Origin: an uncultured Phycisphaerales bacterium
GTDB taxonomy: Bacteria; Planctomycetota; Phycisphaerae; Tepidisphaerales; Tepidisphaeraceae
DNA length: 64,000 nucleotides
Direction of reading: 5' to 3'
Assembly (NCBI GenBank): GCA_903871935.1
Contig: CAIQIQ010000073.1
Location: 57,203-121,202 of the forward strand
Positions 61,277-64,000 of the stretch are shown piece by piece. The notes under the pieces were generated by a model, which was not told where the DNA came from, ran no database searches, and saw only the letters and a program-made list of their open reading frames with translations. The translations under genes and the position numbers were made by a program. Each line of letters starts with the position of its first letter. Within the stretch, counting starts at the first letter, position 1.

Positions 61277-64000
61277 ATGTCATTGTTTGGCTATTTTGGT
61301 CATTCCTCTTCAAATCATTTGCGCGCTCGTTCCACGGCTTTAAGGCTTGCTACGGCCCGGCCACGGATCGAAGCGATGGAGCAGCGAATTCTCCTGGCCA
61401 TGCCAACTCTGTGGACGACGGACGGGCCCGGCGGGGGCGGGGCGTTGTATGGGTCGGTTATTGCTCCCAATGGCCAGGATCTGTGGGTCACCAGTGATAT
61501 GAGCGGCATCTATCACTCCCGCGACTTTGGCCAAAGCTGGCAGATGTTGAACTACCACAGCAGCGTCGGTGGCGTGAACGGAGGCTCAAGTACGCAGATA
61601 CAGTTCACTAGCGATCCGAATATTCTCTATATCGCCAACGCGAGCATTAGCCTTGGGAAAAGTACCGATAACGGGGCAACATGGACCGCGCTGAGCGGAT
61701 GGACGAATGGGACGGCCTATTGGGTTGGCAGCGATCTCACCACGACGACGAAGATCCTGGTTTCCAATGGGACCAATCTGTATCTATCCACCAATGGCGG
61801 CACGAGTTTCACCACGGCCTATACGTCGAGCAGTCTTTATGTGGCCGGCGCGTTTTTCGACGGGAGCAATGTTTACGTCGGTACGAATAAGGGACTGCTG
61901 AGCTCAAGCAATGGGGGAACGAGTTTTAGCCTGGCCGCCCAGCAGCCGGGTCAGACGATCATGTCGTTCACGGGGGCCAAGCAGGGGAGCACGGTGCGTC
62001 TGCTGGCGCTGACAACCAGCAGCAGTCCATCGGCGAGTTCGAATCCTGAGGGCCTCGCCTATGGTGGAGCATATCGCCTGGATGTCGGGGGAACCTGGGC
62101 CAGTGTCAGCAGTGGAATTCCATCGGGGAAGAGTCCGCACTATATCTCGATGGCCCAGAACAACATTAACGCCGTGTTCGCCGGAGGCGTTGACGCGAAT
62201 GGCCGGCCCGAGGTGCTTAAGAGCACGGATGGGGGCGGCACGTTCAGTGATGTTTTCTATACCAGGCCGCAGGATGTGTCGCCACAGGTTCCGAACAAGA
62301 ACATCGCCACAGGCTATGAGGGGCAGGGCGGTGACCTGGACTGGAGCTGGGGCGGGGACGCGTCGGGCTTCGCGGTTTGCCCGACAGATGCCAACAAGGC
62401 GATTATCGCCCAGAACTTTATCCAAGTGACGAGCGACGGTGGAGTTAGCTGGCAGCAAGCCTACGAGAGTCAGGCCGATAACAATGCGATGGGGCAATAC
62501 ACGCCACAGCACAAGGCGTATCACGGTGTGGGGTTGACTGAGACCAGTGTCCACTACATCACATGGATGAGTTCCAGCAACATCATGGCCAGCTACACGG
62601 ATATTCTGGGCTGGCGCAGCACGGATGGCGGGGCGTCGTGGTCGTACCCGACTTACAACGGGGTCGTGCAGAATACCCTGTACAAGACCCAGTATTCCGG
62701 GGGGCTATTGTATGGAGCGACCAGCAACGTGCATGATATGTACGTCTCCACGCACCTGACTGATGCCAGCTGCAATCCGAGCTGGCAATACGGAGCCGTG
62801 GTGGTCTCTGCCGACCAGGGGGCCACGTGGTCGAACATCCACAGCTTTGGCGTGCCCATCGTCTGGATACAGGTCGATCCGAACAATGCCAATCGCATGT
62901 ACGCATGTGCGGTGGATGGCGTGGGCTCCAACGGCGGTATCTGGGTCACGAACAATCTGAATCTGGGGTCATCCTCAACGTGGTCGAAGCTGAGCGCACC
63001 TGCGCGGACGCAGGGTCATCCCTATAACCTTCAGGTTCTGAACGATGGGACGCTGGTCGCAACCTACTCGGGTCGGCGAACCACCGTGTTCACCGACAGC
63101 AGCGGTGTGTTTATCAGCACGGATGGCGGGACGACCTGGACGGACCGCTCCGCCGCCAACATGCATTGGTATACCAAAGAGATCACGATCGACCCGACAG
63201 ATCCAACCCAGAACACCTGGTACGTCGGCGTCTTCAACGGCTGGGGCGGAACTGGCAATGATTTGGGAGATCTCTACCGCACCACCAACCGCGGCGTGAC
63301 CTGGACGAAGATGAACCTTCAGAACGTCATCGGCGTTTATTCCATGTCCGTCCAGTCAGTCACGATCAATGCGGCCACCAAAGAGATGTACGTGACCACT
63401 GAAGGTCGCGGTATGCTTTACGCTCCGGACGTCACGGTTACGGGATTCTCTGCTTCTAACTTCTCCGATATTGCTTCCTTCCCCTTCGGCACGACGGAGC
63501 GGGTGTTCATCAATCCCTACAACTCGCAGGATGTGTGGGTGGCATCGTTTGGCGGCGGCATCGTCCGTGGCGGCGTTGCGCCCAGTTCTCTTGCGGCAAC
63601 GGCCACGAGCGCGACACAGGTCAACCTGACGTGGTCGGACAATTCCACGAATGAGACCGGTTTCGCCATTGACCGGGCGACGGATTCGGGCTTTACGCTG
63701 AATCTGGTAACGACCACGGCGGCCATGAACGCCACCAGTGCATCGATCACCGGACTTAATCCGTCGACCCCATACTACTTCCGTATCCGCGCCACCAATG
63801 GCTTCAACAAGTCGGCCAATAGCAGTTCGGCAAGCGCCACAACCTTGTCTGCCAACCAGACCCCGACGGACATTACCTTGTCGGCAAGCAGTGTCGCTGA
63901 GAATCAGTCGGTGGGTACGGCGGTGGGCACGTTGGGCACAGTTGATCCGGATGCCGGCAACACGTTTACCTACAGCCTGGTAAGTGGGACCGGCAGCACC
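61277..64000 (+). CDS. Surface Asp-box (BNR) protein with FN3 and cadherin-like repeats, truncated by the window
   Basis: The ATG at 61277 is preceded by TTGGAGG, and the frame stays open for 908 codons to the right edge. MEQRILLA lies at 34-41, the surface motif in a slightly different form. About ten Asp-box-like motifs (SRDFGQSW, STDNGATW, TSDGGVSW, STDGGASW, STDGGTTW and others) span residues about 75-690, implying a beta-propeller as in sialidase or GH74 enzymes. An FN3 domain (about 770-855, SSLAATATSATQVNLTW) and the start of a 300-bp-type cadherin repeat (63854 on) follow. The C-terminus, presumably with a dockerin-like end, is outside the window. Confidence 0.85.
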   Translation, partial: MSLFGYFGHSSSNHLRARSTALRLATARPRIEAMEQRILLAMPTLWTTDGPGGGGALYGSVIAPNGQDLWVTSDMSGIYHSRDFGQSWQMLNYHSSVGGVNGGSSTQIQFTSDPNILYIANASISLGKSTDNGATWTALSGWTNGTAYWVGSDLTTTTKILVSNGTNLYLSTNGGTSFTTAYTSSSLYVAGAFFDGSNVYVGTNKGLLSSSNGGTSFSLAAQQPGQTIMSFTGAKQGSTVRLLALTTSSSPSASSNPEGLAYGGAYRLDVGGTWASVSSGIPSGKSPHYISMAQNNINAVFAGGVDANGRPEVLKSTDGGGTFSDVFYTRPQDVSPQVPNKNIATGYEGQGGDLDWSWGGDASGFAVCPTDANKAIIAQNFIQVTSDGGVSWQQAYESQADNNAMGQYTPQHKAYHGVGLTETSVHYITWMSSSNIMASYTDILGWRSTDGGASWSYPTYNGVVQNTLYKTQYSGGLLYGATSNVHDMYVSTHLTDASCNPSWQYGAVVVSADQGATWSNIHSFGVPIVWIQVDPNNANRMYACAVDGVGSNGGIWVTNNLNLGSSSTWSKLSAPARTQGHPYNLQVLNDGTLVATYSGRRTTVFTDSSGVFISTDGGTTWTDRSAANMHWYTKEITIDPTDPTQNTWYVGVFNGWGGTGNDLGDLYRTTNRGVTWTKMNLQNVIGVYSMSVQSVTINAATKEMYVTTEGRGMLYAPDVTVTGFSASNFSDIASFPFGTTERVFINPYNSQDVWVASFGGGIVRGGVAPSSLAATATSATQVNLTWSDNSTNETGFAIDRATDSGFTLNLVTTTAAMNATSASITGLNPSTPYYFRIRATNGFNKSANSSSASATTLSANQTPTDITLSASSVAENQSVGTAVGTLGTVDPDAGNTFTYSLVSGTGST
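63854..64000 (+). repeat. Partial fifth copy of the cadherin-like repeat
   Basis: In frame in the Asp-box gene; it starts with the same NQTPTDI phrase and runs to the window edge. It is closest in sequence to the first copy at 56641. Confidence 0.85.

Overview
The window reads as high-GC chromosomal DNA from a planctomycete, probably class Phycisphaerae. This rests on three large surface proteins carrying the planctomycete N-terminal LExRxLLS/A motif, dockerin-like C-termini, a membrane protein with the planctomycete-type CxxCGYDLRG...CPECG zinc ribbon, and many polysaccharide-degradation genes. No rRNA, tRNA or CRISPR was recognised. Taxonomy is inferred from these features alone.

Layout. 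1-4.3 kb: a truncated HEAT-like secreted protein, a HigBA toxin-antitoxin pair with a near-leaderless promoter, a secreted esterase and a zinc-ribbon membrane protein. 4.4-14.1 kb: a secreted TPR protein, then an apparent operon of GH2 beta-galactosidase, UroD-like protein and secreted Asp-box (BNR) protein. 14.2-19.1 kb: methyltransferase-zwf, xylB and an OmpA-type lipoprotein. 19.1-23.3 kb: a glycyl radical enzyme with its activase, divergent from an HTH-ClpN fusion and an acyl carrier protein. 23.4-25.5 kb: trmB, a 268-bp TA-flanked palindromic element, hisE and hisG. 25.5-31.6 kb: SRPBCC protein, membrane glycosyltransferase-like protein, Phd/PIN toxin-antitoxin pair, copper-type P-type ATPase with a long extra C-terminal membrane part, and a small membrane protein. 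31.6-32.7 kb: about 1 kb without genes, holding two perfect DnaA boxes, four copies of TGTCGCGCG and a hairpin-rich repeat. 32.7-39.4 kb: two hybrid histidine kinases (one with a PocR sensor) on either side of a secreted GH5-like enzyme. 39.5-46.8 kb: leuC, an RRM RNA-binding protein, a Cys/Met PLP enzyme, a sugar-type MFS transporter and a GT39-like protein. 46.9-52 kb: CE7 esterase, recQ and GH10 xylanase packed on one strand. 52.2-64 kb: a secreted protein of unknown function and three surface proteins (metalloprotease, beta-helix, Asp-box) that share nearly identical repeats.

How the genes fit together. Secreted xylanase, acetyl-xylan-type esterase, GH2, GH5-like and Asp-box proteins would release sugars at the cell surface. 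MFS transport, xylulokinase and glucose-6-phosphate dehydrogenase would feed pentose and hexose metabolism. The two hybrid kinases are candidates for regulating the secreted enzyme between them. Housekeeping genes (his, leu, trmB, acp, recQ) are interspersed.

The most unusual non-coding features are the TA-flanked palindromic element, whose two inverted halves form the same folds with different base pairs, and a set of REP-like palindromes carrying the GTAG tetranucleotide. One of these fills the whole gap between two convergent genes and contributes to both stop codons.
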